Positions 1-13,100 of a DNA stretch of 64,000 bases are shown in pieces. The position numbers and the translations under genes were made by a program. Below the pieces are notes generated by a model that searched no databases, was not told where the DNA came from, and worked only from the letters and a program-made list of their open reading frames with translations. The first letter of the stretch is position 1; every line of letters begins with the position of its first letter. This stretch comes from Durusdinium trenchii (Eukaryota > Sar > Dinophyceae > Suessiales > Symbiodiniaceae): positions 342,377 through 406,376 of the forward strand of contig CAXAMN010021363.1 in assembly GCA_963970005.1 (NCBI GenBank), read 5' to 3'.

Positions 1-308
1 AGGTCTTAAATGCTCCTTGGCCGAATTGTCGAAGACACTGGGATTTTTGACCACCCGATTTTTGCAAATTTCAACTTCCTTGCATGGTGTCTAAGCAGAA
101 CTAAGAATCAAGGTGTTCTTCTATCAGTCTATCAGGACTCAATTTCAAAAACTTTGTTGGATGCTCAGTGTATTGCAGAGTAATGTCAACCTCTGATTAA
201 TAAACCGCCCCCCCCCACATGGTAGGTCAAGAAGGTCTGAGATACCACTCATAAGGTCCACCTCCCCTGAATTATCGGCTCAGGGAGCCATCGTAGTCGC
301 AGTCGTCG

Positions 309-634
309 TCGGTAGTAGGTAGTAGGTAGTACTAGGTAGTAGGTAGTACTAGGTAGTAGTAGGTAGTAGTAGGTAGTAGTAGGTAGTAGTAGGTAGTAGT
401 AGGTGGTAGTAGGTGGTAGTAGGTGGTAGTAGGTAGTAGGTAGTAGGTAGTAGGTCGTAGGTCGTAGGTAGGTCGTAGGTAGGTAGTAGGTAGTAGTAGG
501 TAGTAGGTAGTAGGTAGTAGTAGGTAGTAGGTAGTAGTAGGTAGTAGGTAGTAGGTAGTAGTAGGTAGTAGGAAGTAGTAGGTAGTAGGTAGTAGTAGGT
601 AGTAGGTAGTAGTAGGTAGTAGGTAGTAGTAGTC
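309..634. repeat. TAG/TAGG microsatellite
   Basis: About 325 bp of imperfect TAG and TAGG units (GTAGTAGTAG, GTAGTAGGTAG), with GGTGG and GGTCG variants in the middle. The minus-strand open frame across it (Tyr/Leu/Thr-rich) is a by-product of the repeat, not a gene. Confidence 0.95.
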
Positions 635-833
635 ACAACAAGTTTAAACAAGCACAAAGAAAAGGCCAGGGACACAGGATCAAATTAATAGGGGGTAGTG
701 CAGATTATTGATGGGGGACCGGCCCTTGTGAGGGGTACCCTTTGTGAGCTTGTTAAATGATTGTGTTTAATTGTTTTTTAATAAGGCAATTTATAGGCCC
801 TGAGCCCTAGACATGTTTAAGGCTTTCATCAAA

Positions 834-1018
834 CATGTAGTAGGTAGTAGGTGGTGGTGGTGGTGGTGGTGGTGGTGGTGGTCGTGATAGTAGCACGTAG
901 CAGTAGCAGTAGCAGTAGCAGAGCAGGAGCAGGAGCAGGAGCAGCAGCAGCAGCAATAGCTAGTACTAGTAGCAGTAGCAGCAGCAGCAGGAGGAGTAGT
1001 AGTAGTAGTAGTAATACG
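834..1018. repeat. Mixed trinucleotide microsatellite (GGT, AGC, AGT)
   Basis: A compound block: TAGG units, then GGT repeats (about 850-883), then CAG/AGC/AGT repeats to about 1018. The opposite-strand poly-Leu/poly-Thr frame is repeat-derived. Between it and the first gene, a 17-20 nt phrase (GGATTAACTGGGGGGGG) recurs at about 1044 and 1148 in slightly changed form. Confidence 0.9.
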
Positions 1019-1298
1019 AAAAATTGACCTGGCTGTGGGCTCGGATTAACTGGGGGGGGTTTCTGATGCCCAACTAGAAGATTAGGGGGGGAAATAGGCA
1101 CGAATAATACTTTTAATTTGGGCAATTTCTGGTGGGTTTGTGTCTTCGGATTAACTAGGGGAGGTTTATTAATCGTAACTTGACATTAGAGGAATTATGT
1201 CCATCCAGTTCATTTGAGTCTAAGTCAAGGTAAACAAACGTAATCCTCACATTTGCTTGCAGCTGGCTCAAGCTGCCCACATTGCGGTTTTCCTCAAG

Positions 1299-3981
1299 GG
1301 AAAAAGCAGCTTTGCCTGGCATGGCCAGTGACGCATCGGTGAAATCCACCATGCTCATGGCGGTGTTCACGAGCATCATGGCAGCCTATCCATTCTACGC
1401 CATCATTGCGAAGTTGGAAAAGCCAGACTTGGAGACATTTGTGGTTTGGCCCAAACAACTTACCATAGTCGGGCAAAGGTACACAGTTCAATTTCACTTT
1501 CTTGTTGAAGAATCGGAACTCCAGTCATTGTCACAAGATTAGCGAATGTGGTTGACAATATGTTGTATATATACATATATATTTGTTATATAATAGGATA
1601 TATATATATATAGTAGGTTTGTTTCCAAGATATGCTAAACGCCATGTGTTCAATGGCCACCAGCCGCATCTACTTGCCCAGGTGCCATGCAACGACAGCC
1701 CATGCAATTTTCAGCGGCTTTTTACTGGTGCAGGCATTCCTGGCACTGCTCCAGACGTGTTGGGTGTGCAAAATGGCATCGCCAGACCAGTCGTGACTGG
1801 GCGGAGCGGAGAGGTGCAGTATTCCCCACCTGTCAGGTGAGAGTTGTTAGATTTGACGCAAGATTTATGTCAGCTCATGCCCTCCTCCTCCTGCCAAACC
1901 TCAACCAACACACAATCACAAACATAACCACAAACACAGACACAAACACAACCACAACACACAACCACAGCACACAACCACAACACACAACCACAACTGA
2001 CAACCACAGCACACAACCTGAGGACCCACAAGCAAAATCGAGAACCACAAAACTCGCGACTATGGCAACATGCTTCTCACCATGGCATGAAGACAAATGA
2101 TTGAAATGCCTTGGTGGGGGTCACTCGAAGGAAGGTAATTTGTTTGGAACATTTTGGAACAGTGCTTTCGAAGAACACTATGATTGCAATCACCACATTG
2201 TGACAACTTCAATAGTCACTATAGGACTCTGGGTTCCCCCCTGTTTACATGATTTTGGCTGGTGACATTGCAAAACAGCTCTTCAACTCTTTCAGGGGTT
2301 CCCAGTGACAGAGGTGATCAACGACGAGTTCCAAGCAGTTCCAGTCGACTTTCAGTTGGTTGAGGCTCGCATCCTGGTGCGTAGTGTTTTGTACGTTGTT
2401 GGGATCAATGACTATGTTTGGCCATGTGCTGAACAGAACTGCACCTCCCTGATTTCTCACGCTGTTCAATTCTGAGCATATGGTTTTTTTTGCGTAGATG
2501 ATGAATGGAGTATTTCAGTTGGGTTGACGATTGACACTTGGGATAGCTACTGGTGGCAAAAGTCCAGTCGCATCGATTTTGCTACCAAGATGGTGCACCA
2601 GTTCCGCTCCAACCAGTCTGCAGCGCTTTCAACACATGGCTTGCAGGCAGAAAAGTATGTGTGGAACAACAAAGCTGTACAGGCCATGTACAAATTGGTG
2701 GCTTCACTTCTCAGCTTCTACTTCAGTTCGGTTCTATCGATCCTTGGAGAGCCCATTGTTAGTGGTCCAGAAGAGTTGTTGGATGGCATTTGCGACATGA
2801 CTCCCCAAGAAATGAGAGAGATGTGTGCAAGCAAGGAGATGAAAGAATTAATCATAGCAGACATGAGTCAGGGTCGGTGTGCCGTGGTCTACACTGCATG
2901 CCTGGTCTTGTGGGTTTTAGTCAAGTCGGTGCATGACTTGCTGCTCTTGAGTGGATGCAAAGAAGAGCTATCGTTGCATTGTGGACTGCTATCGATACCA
3001 GTACAAGGGGCTTTAGCAGCGAGTTCAGGTTTGCTTTTCATTGCAGCATGTGAAGTTTTTGTTGCACATGTGCCTGACCAGCACTTCCAATGCTACTACA
3101 AGATGAGGGACTTGGACGCCATGATATTTTTGGCGACGCCTTTTGTGTTGACCATGGTCTACTACAAAAAGTTGCATACAATTAATTTGTCTTTGCTTGT
3201 TGGAGATGTTCTTTACTACCGATCCTTTGACATACCTTTTCGTTTCGTCAAGACACATGAAGGATGGCCGAGCAATGGGCTGATGCAGCCAACTGTCACA
3301 GGTAGTACAGCACAACAGGAGCTTTGTGAACGAAGAATCCCAAGTTACAGTTTGCTGGTATCCTGGAGTTCTTTCTTCGGGCTTACCAATATTTGCATCA
3401 TGCTTATTGGCGTCCTTGTTTGGGGTGTATTCTTCGCAAAGATGATGATGCTCCTAACAATGATGGCAATGGAGCCTGAACTTCAGCTGCGGCTGCCAGC
3501 GAAGCTTCTGTTGGGGGCACCTGCTCTCTTGTGCTTCTTGTCGATGATTTGGTCTTGTAGGAGTCTTCTCGGACTGGACTACTCGGCTGCAAATAAGGTT
3601 GTCTCCGTTGTGTCCGCAGCCTTTCTGCCTTTTTTCATGCTTTGTTTGATGCCTCCTTTGGACCTGGTGGCTGGTCGGGCTCCAGCTGAAGTTGACTTGC
3701 TGTGGTGCTCAACCCGTTGGACAGTCGCAGGTGGCCTGTTCACATTGAGCATGTTTAGCCGCATATTCTTCAACCTAAATGGTGGCCACAAGATTAAAAA
3801 CACTGTGGATGCTTGCCTTTCTTATCATAGAGATTACAATTTGGACACGTCAGCGTTTCACTCGGCTCTTCCAACTTGGGGCTCTCAGCTGGAACATAGA
3901 TACCTCCTCCCGGAGTATGAGTTGCCAACGAGTGAAGAGTGCCACTACAAGTACTCCAAATTAAGACCATGTCCTGACTGA
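1299..3981 (+). CDS. Multi-exon polytopic membrane protein, function unknown (5' end not found)
   Basis: Four exons join in phase: 1299-1448, 1682-1775, 2296-2380 and 2519-3981 (stop TGA). Donors are GC (1449), GC (1776) and GT (2381); acceptors are AAG|G, CAG|G, CAG|G and CAG|T. The first two exons each encode one hydrophobic helix (around STMLMAVFTSIMAAY and FSGFLLVQAFLALLQ). The last exon is a single 487-codon open stretch with about eight more helices, the clearest being near its residues 53-75, 118-140, 152-180, 198-216, 278-315, 328-343, 358-376 and 400-417. The tail after the last helix is soluble and Tyr/His-rich. I recognise no family; no pore, transporter or receptor signature is obvious. 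The 2524 start sometimes given by ORF callers is TTG inside the last exon, not a real start. It is the first gene of the + block, ending about 210 bp before the first DGK exon. Seen: frames, phases, helices. Inferred: that the four exons belong to one gene. Confidence 0.6.
1905..2015. repeat. CA/ACA-rich microsatellite
   Basis: Roughly 110 bp of CACAA, ACCACA and ACACAACC units. It lies between exons 2 and 3 of the membrane-protein gene and so is probably intronic. Confidence 0.8.
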
Positions 3982-4194
3982 TGCCAAGAGCCTTAAGTTT
4001 CACAGTTTCACATTGGTGTTCACACATAAAAATGGTGCCGAAGATTGCTGTAGGCATCTACAGGCTTTATCCTAAGCGTTTCTAAATGTTGCCATGTGTA
4101 TTGCTCTCAGCCGGCTCGGCTTAAGCTTCCATTGTTTGTTGGTGCTTTCAAATCCTTGTAACCAAAGAAGCTTCGCTCTGCTTAGCTGGGTCAG

Positions 4195-7100
4195 GAGATG
4201 CAAGCCTACTTGCACATTGCTCAGCTGGTCGACCTTCAGCGAGAAGGTCCTGAAGCGGCCCTGCGCTGGTGGGAGAAGACCACTTTGAGGTATCGCATTC
4301 TCGTGCGCCTGGGATCAACAATAGATGTTTGTGGTTCAGGCGCTCCAGGTGTAGCTGTTGTTTCAAGGACTAACGGTCTGACGATTTGCATCTATTTGCA
4401 GGGATGGTACAACTTTTTTTGCTTGGACTCTTTAGGATGACTAGCGGCTATAGTTGCTTGGGCAAGCTTTGGAGAGTTCTTCCAAATGTTTCTGACCGCT
4501 TCAAGTCCCAATCTCCCACAACCACAACCACCGCCCACCACCTACCAAGGTGTGGAGGCGATGGTACTGTCGGTTGGGTCTTAGGCGGGCCCTCCGCGCG
4601 CATATGGTGTGGGGCTCGCCGATCCACGCTGCATCAGAATTGCAGAACAGCTGATGGTTGTTTCATAAGGTGTGTCAGACATGTTCAAAATAGTCCCGAA
4701 AGCCCCGCACTCGCCACCCCAAAGCCACCTATTTAGATGATAGATAGCTCTGGAATGATCAGGATAAAGGATGCACAAAGTTTCACAAGTAAAGGAGCCG
4801 ATCAAGACTGCCAGAGACCATGGAAAATCGTGCTCCCAATTAGTCGATCATTGACCACTCGCATGATTTGTCCATATTTGTCCATCATTGAATGTGGGAG
4901 GGGGGAGAATTCAGATGAATTCGGGGTGTGTTGTTACCGTCCCCCCTTCTGTCGCAGGTGCTTTAGAACCTTGCATTTGCTTCAGATCACGTTTTCCTTT
5001 GTGTTTGTCCCCAGACTTGCAGAGTGGCCCGCTTCGTACCACCAACTTCTGTTCTTTTGGCTAAAGTCGAAGAAGACATGCCAAAAACTCAGCTCCAAGC
5101 ACCTCAATCACCATGGCGCCTCCATGAGGTCCAAGCACCAATGCACCAAGGAACAGTTGGACCTCAGCTACATCCCGCCTTTGGCCATTCTTCCGCTGGG
5201 CACCGGCAACGACCTCGCCCGGACCTTCGGCCCCCTGGGCTTGGGACAGGAAGGGGGCAGGGGACCAGGCCCTATAGTAGTTGGGGCAAAGACGGCAAAG
5301 TTCATCATGAATAGTATTGTAATATATTGTAATGTACTCTATATTGTATAATGATTATATTGTTCATATATATCATATATATATAGTATGTGTACGTATG
5401 ATTACTGTATATGAATGTAGTATATAGTATACATGATGCAGAAGTATTTTCAAGGTGTGAAAACCTACTGGGATCACTAGTGGCACCATCATTTTTGGAT
5501 TTGAACTTGTCTTTGATTTGCTCTGGAAGGAATGGTGCAGTATTACTTTGGCTTGCCAGGTCTCCAAATTTTGTGGAAAGCACATCAAGACGCATCGGAG
5601 ACCAGATGGTCCAACACGAGAGAACTTGCAGTGGTTGACAAATATCAGACTGCAGGCCGACAGACTGGTTCATGGTTGCATTGTTAGTTTCTGGCCATAC
5701 CCGTTCGGAGCAGCTGGTCCCAGTGTAGACTTCTTAGGCTCAGTGCCTATTGCCCCATGGCAGAATCAAAATGGAACAACTTCAGAGGGAACAACGCCGT
5801 TGGGGGGACTCTCTCAGTGCCAGACTAAGTCCGGTTTTTTGAATCATTGGGCGTTGTCATCCACTGCGTCCAGCGGTCTTGCCCAGACCCACAGCTTTTC
5901 TCGTGTTTCTTTCCTTGATGGATCCAGATGGTTTGATTTGGGTCAGTAATGTCCCATGCCATGCCTTGTGTGGCCGGAGTTGCGAGGCTGGGGCGGCGGC
6001 TACACCGGCAGCAGCGTGTTGCCACTGTTGCAACAAGTGGGCAGGGCCCATGTGGAGCTGCTCGATCGGTGGACTGTGGCCTGGATGATACTAGAGACGC
6101 GCTTTGTGGGTAGCCTTTGGGTGAGTGGGAGCTTTGGTAGTACTGTAATTCATGTAGTTGACTCTTGATGAATAGAACCCCCGCTACCCTACCATAATGG
6201 TTTTACTAGTCTACACTATTACCTCCCTAAGTGTGGCGGGGTTGTGCCAGTCTACATTAGATGAAACCGTGTGGTTCGTGCTTCGCTGTTTTAGCTAGCT
6301 GATGGTTCTCCTCTCTAAACCTAGGGACCGGGAAGGACGAGCAAACGAGCAGGACATGATGCTGCTTTGGGTAGGGGGTAGGGGTGCAAAAGGTGGGACA
6401 AAGATTGACACAGTGTCCCTTCTATTCCCCAAGAACATTCGAGGTATGTTCTGAGACCCTCAGATTTGAATGTTTCAATGAGAAGGAGGAAGGCCATGGC
6501 AGGGCTTACACCGGTCACGACATGTCGACGTCGCTTCAGGTGGCATCTCGCATCTCGGTTGCAGCAGATGGCGGTTGCCGACGGCCGTAGACCTTAGTAC
6601 GTACACAACCACCAAGGCTCAATGTGTTCCTATCCAGTCAGTGGAACCTTTTTTGGAGATTAATGTTCATTCATTTTCCCCACTACAGAACAGATGGAAC
6701 AATTGTTCATCTTTTGTCAAAAGGAGGAGCTTTGGCATTTTCTTCCATGGCGATGCGCCACACAGATCCCTCAGGGTGGCCCACGGTCGTGCGGGGATCG
6801 TCATGTGTTTGCTTCAGAGCTAGCAGTCCACATGTTGTCCTCCAGTGAGGAGGTTCGACCATGAGTAGGTGAGTCATGTTACTCAGTTTATGTTCTTGAT
6901 GCATGTGGAGGATTCTGATGATCAATAGAATTGACTGTAACTGGTGTTGTACCAAGACAGTCCAAGACCATCAAAGCTAGATTAGCACGTATCAATGGTT
7001 GAAAGAAAGAAACTGTTGCAGACTGCTGGCATATGCCTGTGATGTTCGCCACAAATCCCGAGACATCTTTTCTGATCATTTCTTGCCCCATAATTCAGAA

Positions 7101-10100
7101 TCTTGCCCCATCGCTACCGGTAACAAGGGCATCGGTACTAGGAGCGATCGGACGCTACTAGTAGCTCCTGGCCTTACTGCTAGTAACAAGAAGCTACTAG
7201 GACACCGCGGTGCAGTGGACCGCTTCCGCGGACCTCTTCGCTTCTTAGGATCTGTGGAGGACAAGCGGCCCTCCTTCCTGCCCGGCGGATCACAGCCTCC
7301 GCGGGAGCGGAAGACTCTGACGATGAGCAACTACTTCGGCATAGGCCGTGGGATCCGTGGGATCCTTCCCTGGGGCTCACAGAGTCTGAAGGACTACTAA
7401 GCCACCGGATCTTCGTGGATCTGCGTGATTTTCCGGTGGGAGGATGAGTTTGCCGGTAGAAATCCACCGGAAGAGCCAGTTTCATCAACTCATGACCAGA
7501 TCTTTACACTCCTCACCACCCGTAATAAGAGTTGGGAGTTTCAAAAAATGTGTGTAGGTTCAATGTTGTTTCAATTCCCCTCCTTAAAGCCTTTGAAGGC
7601 TTGGAGCTGGGTGTCCATAAACCACTGCTTGCGTGGCTTGATACATGTGATGCCATTGATAGTTTGCTCTTCTGTATGTGAATGTGAATAGGCTGCTGTT
7701 ACGAACCAGCAGCAACAAGATTGAACATGCAATTGTACCCATTGTCGAACCTCACCAACCAAAATCTTCTAAGTTACTGTCACCAGCTTGAATTCTTGGA
7801 GGGTACCAGCCAAGATTCCTGAAATGTACCTGGGAAAAGCACCGGTTGGCAACCACTTGGCATATCTTGGCAACCACTTGGTACCCCTGCTTATTTGGTT
7901 CACGGATCGTCCAGGTGTGGATGTCCTTAGCTACTAGGAACAAGTGCCTTACTAGTAGTAACAAGAAGCTATTAGAATTAAACTATATAAAATTAAATTA
8001 ACTAATAGCTTCTTGTTACTACCAGTAAGGCACTTGTTACTACTAGCGATGCACTTGTTACTATTAGAAACAAGAACGCTACTTGTTTCCACGGATCGTC
8101 CAGGTGTGGATGCGGCGGTGGCCTTGGACTTCCACCAGATGCGTGAGCGCCGTCCAGAGTGGCCACTTGGTGAAGCAACACGCCGTGCGGCCGTGCCGCC
8201 CCGCGTTGGTGCTGTTCAAGCAGGAACGTTGGTGGGGGTGTTTTTGTACTGTCACATGTTTAAATGAATGCATTCTGAATCTCTGAAGGTCGGTTTGGGT
8301 GGGTGGGTTTTGAACGGTTTGGATCAGATGGCATGAATGAAGATGGATGGGTAAGTGGATGGGTATATCGATCGTTATGGATGACTGGTTCGTGGAATCA
8401 TGTGGAATCCACTCCGATGAAGAGCCCCTGTTCCCTACAGATGCAGCAACCTGGACTTGAGATCCTATATGTTGTCTATGTTTTTGGTGATGTATATTAT
8501 GATGTTTTTGTTGCAACGTTTTTGTTGGGTCCACATTGGACCACCTTCCATGGCAGCAAAAACCATGGTGTTGAGAAGAAGGTCGGGTCGAGGTTTCAAC
8601 TGGTGCCCCAACTGGTCGGTCCAAGGAAGTAGAACAGTGTACGCCGGTGCATCATCAACCAGCGCCAAAGAAAGAGCCGGGCCTCAATGTTTGATTCATT
8701 CCCTATAAGCCTAAATGATGGAACACGGTTCATGCCCAAAAAGGTGTCTTTCTGGATTGCTCCGATTGCTTCAGGTTTTGGTCTCGACTTGTCAACAAGC
8801 TTTGGTACTTCAGGACCGGTCGAGTGAAAATTTCTGCGCAGCGAGCGGAGCGTGTGTGACACACCGTGTGCCACCGAAAGAACCAGGTATGATAGGTTCC
8901 TCCCGATGTCATCTCGGGTTCCTTGGGATTTGTACCATCAGGTGACACATGTTTAAAGCCATCCGTGGACAGCAGTGAAGCATGTTACATGGCTATAGGC
9001 TATAGTCACAATAATGGTTTCTTTCCAAAACTTCACACAATCGGAGGATCCTCAACTCATCGGATAACCCGTTTTTATCCACGTGTCATTCGGGATTGGC
9101 CGAGGTGGAAACCCCTCGAGTGAAGCGATGAGCAGTTTTCCGAATTCAATTCCCTGGGTGTTGAAGTAGGATACCCCATTGTATACCCGAACCCAGTGAC
9201 GGAGAGGTTTTGAGAAATGAGCACTGAACCATTTGTTTCTTGTTGTAATGTGGATGAATGCTCAACCAGTCCATCTCAGATGCATGCCCAATCGGGGAGG
9301 AGTGGTTATATCAACTGGATGGGAAAGACCTGCGCCAACATTGGCAGCCACTGGGACAATCCGGGAGAAAGGGAGACGGCCAAGGGTAGGCAAGTAAAGA
9401 AATCGCATGAAATCGTGAATCAGCTGGTGTAGAGCTTGTTTCTATTGTATTTCAAGCCCGTTGATAGTGTTAGTGAACGCTTTTGGCTCGGATTCTGGAT
9501 ACGCAGTTTTACCACCAGTGGAACCACTGAAGTCGGTGCAGTGTTTGCACACATGAGACAAATCCCCCACACGGGACAAACAACCGTTTCACGGAGGTGC
9601 TTAGGCCACCGGTGGCCTGTGCACAGAGTGTCAGGGGTTCTTGGCTTCATGGTTGTAATTTTTGTTGAAGCTACCAGGTTAGAACAAATGCTGCTAGAAT
9701 GAAGCGTACAGCGTACGTTTGAGTTTGCGCTGTGCTTCCTGCGTTTCCCTTTTGCCGCCTGTTGTTTTGCAACTGAGGCAAAATAGAAGTGATTTGTGAG
9801 CCTGGCCTGCAAAGAGATTTGCAAATCATGGGGTTTAATCAAGAAAAAAGAAGAGGCAGTTCTCAACCAGGGGATTGGGACAAGAAGTGGGGCCAGTTTA
9901 GTCGTCATGCAAACGGAGACTTTTGAGAAGTGGTTGACAGCATGTGATAATTTTTCTATTTGGCCGAACACCCAGGAGCTTTGAGGATAGTTGATTCGTC
10001 TTTTTGGGAACAGACATCTGGGATGACATTTAGCTGCAATGAAATGTATCTTTCAGATCGACCCCAACGATCCTCACGTGGTTTCGTCATGTTCATCCTC

Positions 10101-13100
10101 ACGGGCCTCACCGCGGTTGGTTCGCGTCTCCCGCGGTTTCTTCGATTCTCGCCCAGGATGGCGAAGCGGCCCCTCGGACTCGACCGATGGCGATGGGACA
10201 GGGGGATGAGAATGGGGATGAGGAGAAGGAAGACTCATTGTCAGGGAGATTGTGGGAGATGGGTGAATTTTGATAGTAATTCTATGTAATTGTCAGGTCG
10301 TTTGAAGGAGTTTGGGGGGCATGTTGAGAAAGCCACTCACTTGTTTCGCAGCCACTGCTTTTGTGCCAGCCATGCCCTGGAATTTTAAGAGACCGAGGGT
10401 GTATTCCTCCTTCGCTGCTAAGCAACAGAAAGCACGACACTGGCCAAAGGTGTCCCAGGTATGTTAAGGAAGCCAGGAAGCACCTAGCAACCGACAAGCA
10501 GGTTTGTTGAAGGGAGAGTGTTTGCTGCGCGAGGGTTGTGTGGTCGTTTGCTGCCCGATGCACCGACAGTAGCTTTCTAAAAGTCGTGCTCTGGAGGAAC
10601 CCTGCCTGGTGTGTGTTGCTTGCCACACCGCTCGGGTCCGCCATCAGGTTGATATCCCACCGTCCTTGGAAGGGGTCATCATCCTGAACATCCCCAGCTT
10701 TGGTGGAGGCGTGGACTGTAGATGACTGTGGGACCCCTTGGATTGCTTGCTTTCGAACGGAAAACGGCTCAGGGCGCCCCAAAACCACCTCAGAAAGCAA
10801 CATACAGTATAAATAGAAGGATGTAAAAGGATTGAAGATTGAACAGGAGCCACCAGTTGAAGATGGTGGAATCCTTCCTAGTTGTGGGGGGGAGTCATGT
10901 GTGATACATTTGATACTTAAATGTTGTGTATTATACTGTATATGTGGATGCAAAAACACATGAGGCACGGGCCATGGGAGGTGGGCCGTCCATGTTCTTC
11001 CTTGACCACCCGGTTTGGCGGCCCATGGCCCGGCCTGTTCGGATCGCCTTCGTTGAACCCCGTGAGGCTCGGACTTGTGGGGCCGAGCGGAAGATGAAGA
11101 GACCGAGCAGTGCGCCGCTTCGATCGCACCGGGACGCACCGGACGTAGCACGTCGGGTGGCGTGGGAGCACCGGGGGGGAGCGCCCGAAACTGCTGCGTG
11201 GCATGGGCCGACGGGGCGAGATGGGAAGGCGAGACTGCTTCCAAAAGGAGTCCAATTTGCAATCATGCAATTTGTGCCTATGGAATTCAGATGTGAGATC
11301 TGACGACTGAGTCATGAAGAGATGGACTCGGGCAATATATCGGGCATGTCTCTCCCAAACCCAACCGAACCGCCGATCCATGTCACCGCCGGTTCTGCTC
11401 TGCTCCGAACCGAAAAGGATGATTCCAGCAATGGAAAAGACCGGGTTCAGTACTAGGAGCAAATAGCTACTATAGGAGCAAAGGGCATGTCACAGCTACT
11501 AGTTACTAGTAGCTCCTGGCATCACTACTAGTAGCACATATGGCACAGACTCAGACCGAACGAGTCGCTCCAAGTTTTGGGTCAGACGAGCCGTCGACCC
11601 GAATGACCCGGATGCCATTTGTCAGGAGAGCGATTCGGACAGCACCGCTCCCTCGGTCTCTTCAGCCGCTTGGGCTGAAAGTATATTATGACTCCGACTT
11701 GGGTTCATTTGTGTGGTTTCAGGAGAATCCTTTGCAAGGTTTGCGTGTATAAACCTTATCTGGTCAGTGGATAAACCTCTTACTATATACGCAAAAAAAT
11801 GTTATTTTTTGTTTCAGAGAAACTGAAGGAGTCAGAGATAGAAGGTTCACTTCACGTGAGTCACATGAATAAAACATATATATATATATTATATATATAT
11901 ATACGTTACATCCAGAAGTGTTTATATTATATATACGTCATTGAACTAAGCGGTTTCCCCACGAAATTTCACACCATCGTGATGAGCCGGGCCCAGCCTT
12001 GGAAATCGATAAGACTTGACGTCATACCGACTCGGTCCAATTGAGGATTTTAGGGTGCACATAAAATGTGTTGGAATCCAAGAGGGGTTTCAAGATGATT
12101 CAAGTGCAGGGACCCAACTTGCTTCGCACTGGTGTAACAACACTTGATTATATCTGTACCCAAAGGATGGCTATTGGATGAAAAACAGATGGTCAGTGGG
12201 GTCTATAAACCAGATATTGCTCCTGTTCCACAGGGATGCGGCATTTTCAGGCACCTGAGGTACGTGAACAACCAACCTGTCCAGCCTTGGTCCTTCCTGA
12301 AGTCTCATCCTTTGCAGCGCCCCGAACGAAGACACCGAGCACACTGGGAGACCTCTTCCGGGAGACCGGCGAGCCCGGTGCACGTCCAGCGAGGTGAATT
12401 GGAACTCCTCGGGCGCTCCGCGGAGGCAATCGATGCAGGATGGACAGTTGGAGGCACCGTATTTCATGGATCTACCGCCGTTTCCGCGGTCGGGTGGAAG
12501 ACGCCTGGACATGCCTGGACTTGAAAAGAAGGACCTTGGGGTGCAAGAAGACGTAGTTTCGGGGGAGACCGTGGTCTGTGGCCAAGAAGATCACAGAGAA
12601 TGCTTTTCACGGTTTGGAATCGAGGTGATCCAGATGTTTGGTCAAAGCTAGGTCAGAGGTCCAGGTGTAAGTGTAATTACAGTAGGTGAGACGAGGAATG
12701 GGAGATCCTTAGGCGTGAGTTGCTTTGGACTGTTCCTTCCAAGATAGCATAATAATCAGAAAAGTAGTCAAAACATCCTCAAGTTGAATCAAGTCCATAG
12801 AAAGCTGTAAAAATGGTTCTACCACAGGATTGTTTATTCTCTGAAGGAAGAGTCCAACATGTTAAACTTGGAGCAGTGCAATACAGTCCTCGAAGAAAGA
12901 TCATGGGAGTGAGATATCTTGCAATGACAATAAAAGAAGCCTGAAGGGATGTAGGTGGGATGCACATGGACAGTCAAAGAGGTGGTTTAAGGTCGTTCAG
13001 GGTGATGACTGATGACAGTACTGATGGCTGATGAGCAATTCACACCAAGTCTAGATCTAGATCCAATCGATCCGCAAGGTGTACTTATTTTGTCTACGGA

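Noticed and set aside
349-675. Tyr/Leu/Thr repeat protein on the minus strand
   Set aside because: It is a translation of the TAG microsatellite.
4094-4194. LLVLSNP before the first DGK exon, resembling LLVFVNPKSGG
   Set aside because: The KSGG part is absent, there is no donor giving the right phase, and the frame does not lead into the 4195 exon.
10282-11262. 326-codon minus-strand open frame
   Set aside because: It is antisense to two DGK exons (10648-10708 and 11067 onward) whose motifs are clear on the plus strand. Its own translation has no domain and odd Pro/Ser/His-rich composition.
12144-12651. Open frames around 12.1-12.65 kb as extra DGK exons
   Set aside because: They are GC-rich and open in two frames but have no DGK motif and no fixed splice sites; possibly a linker exon, but not supportable.
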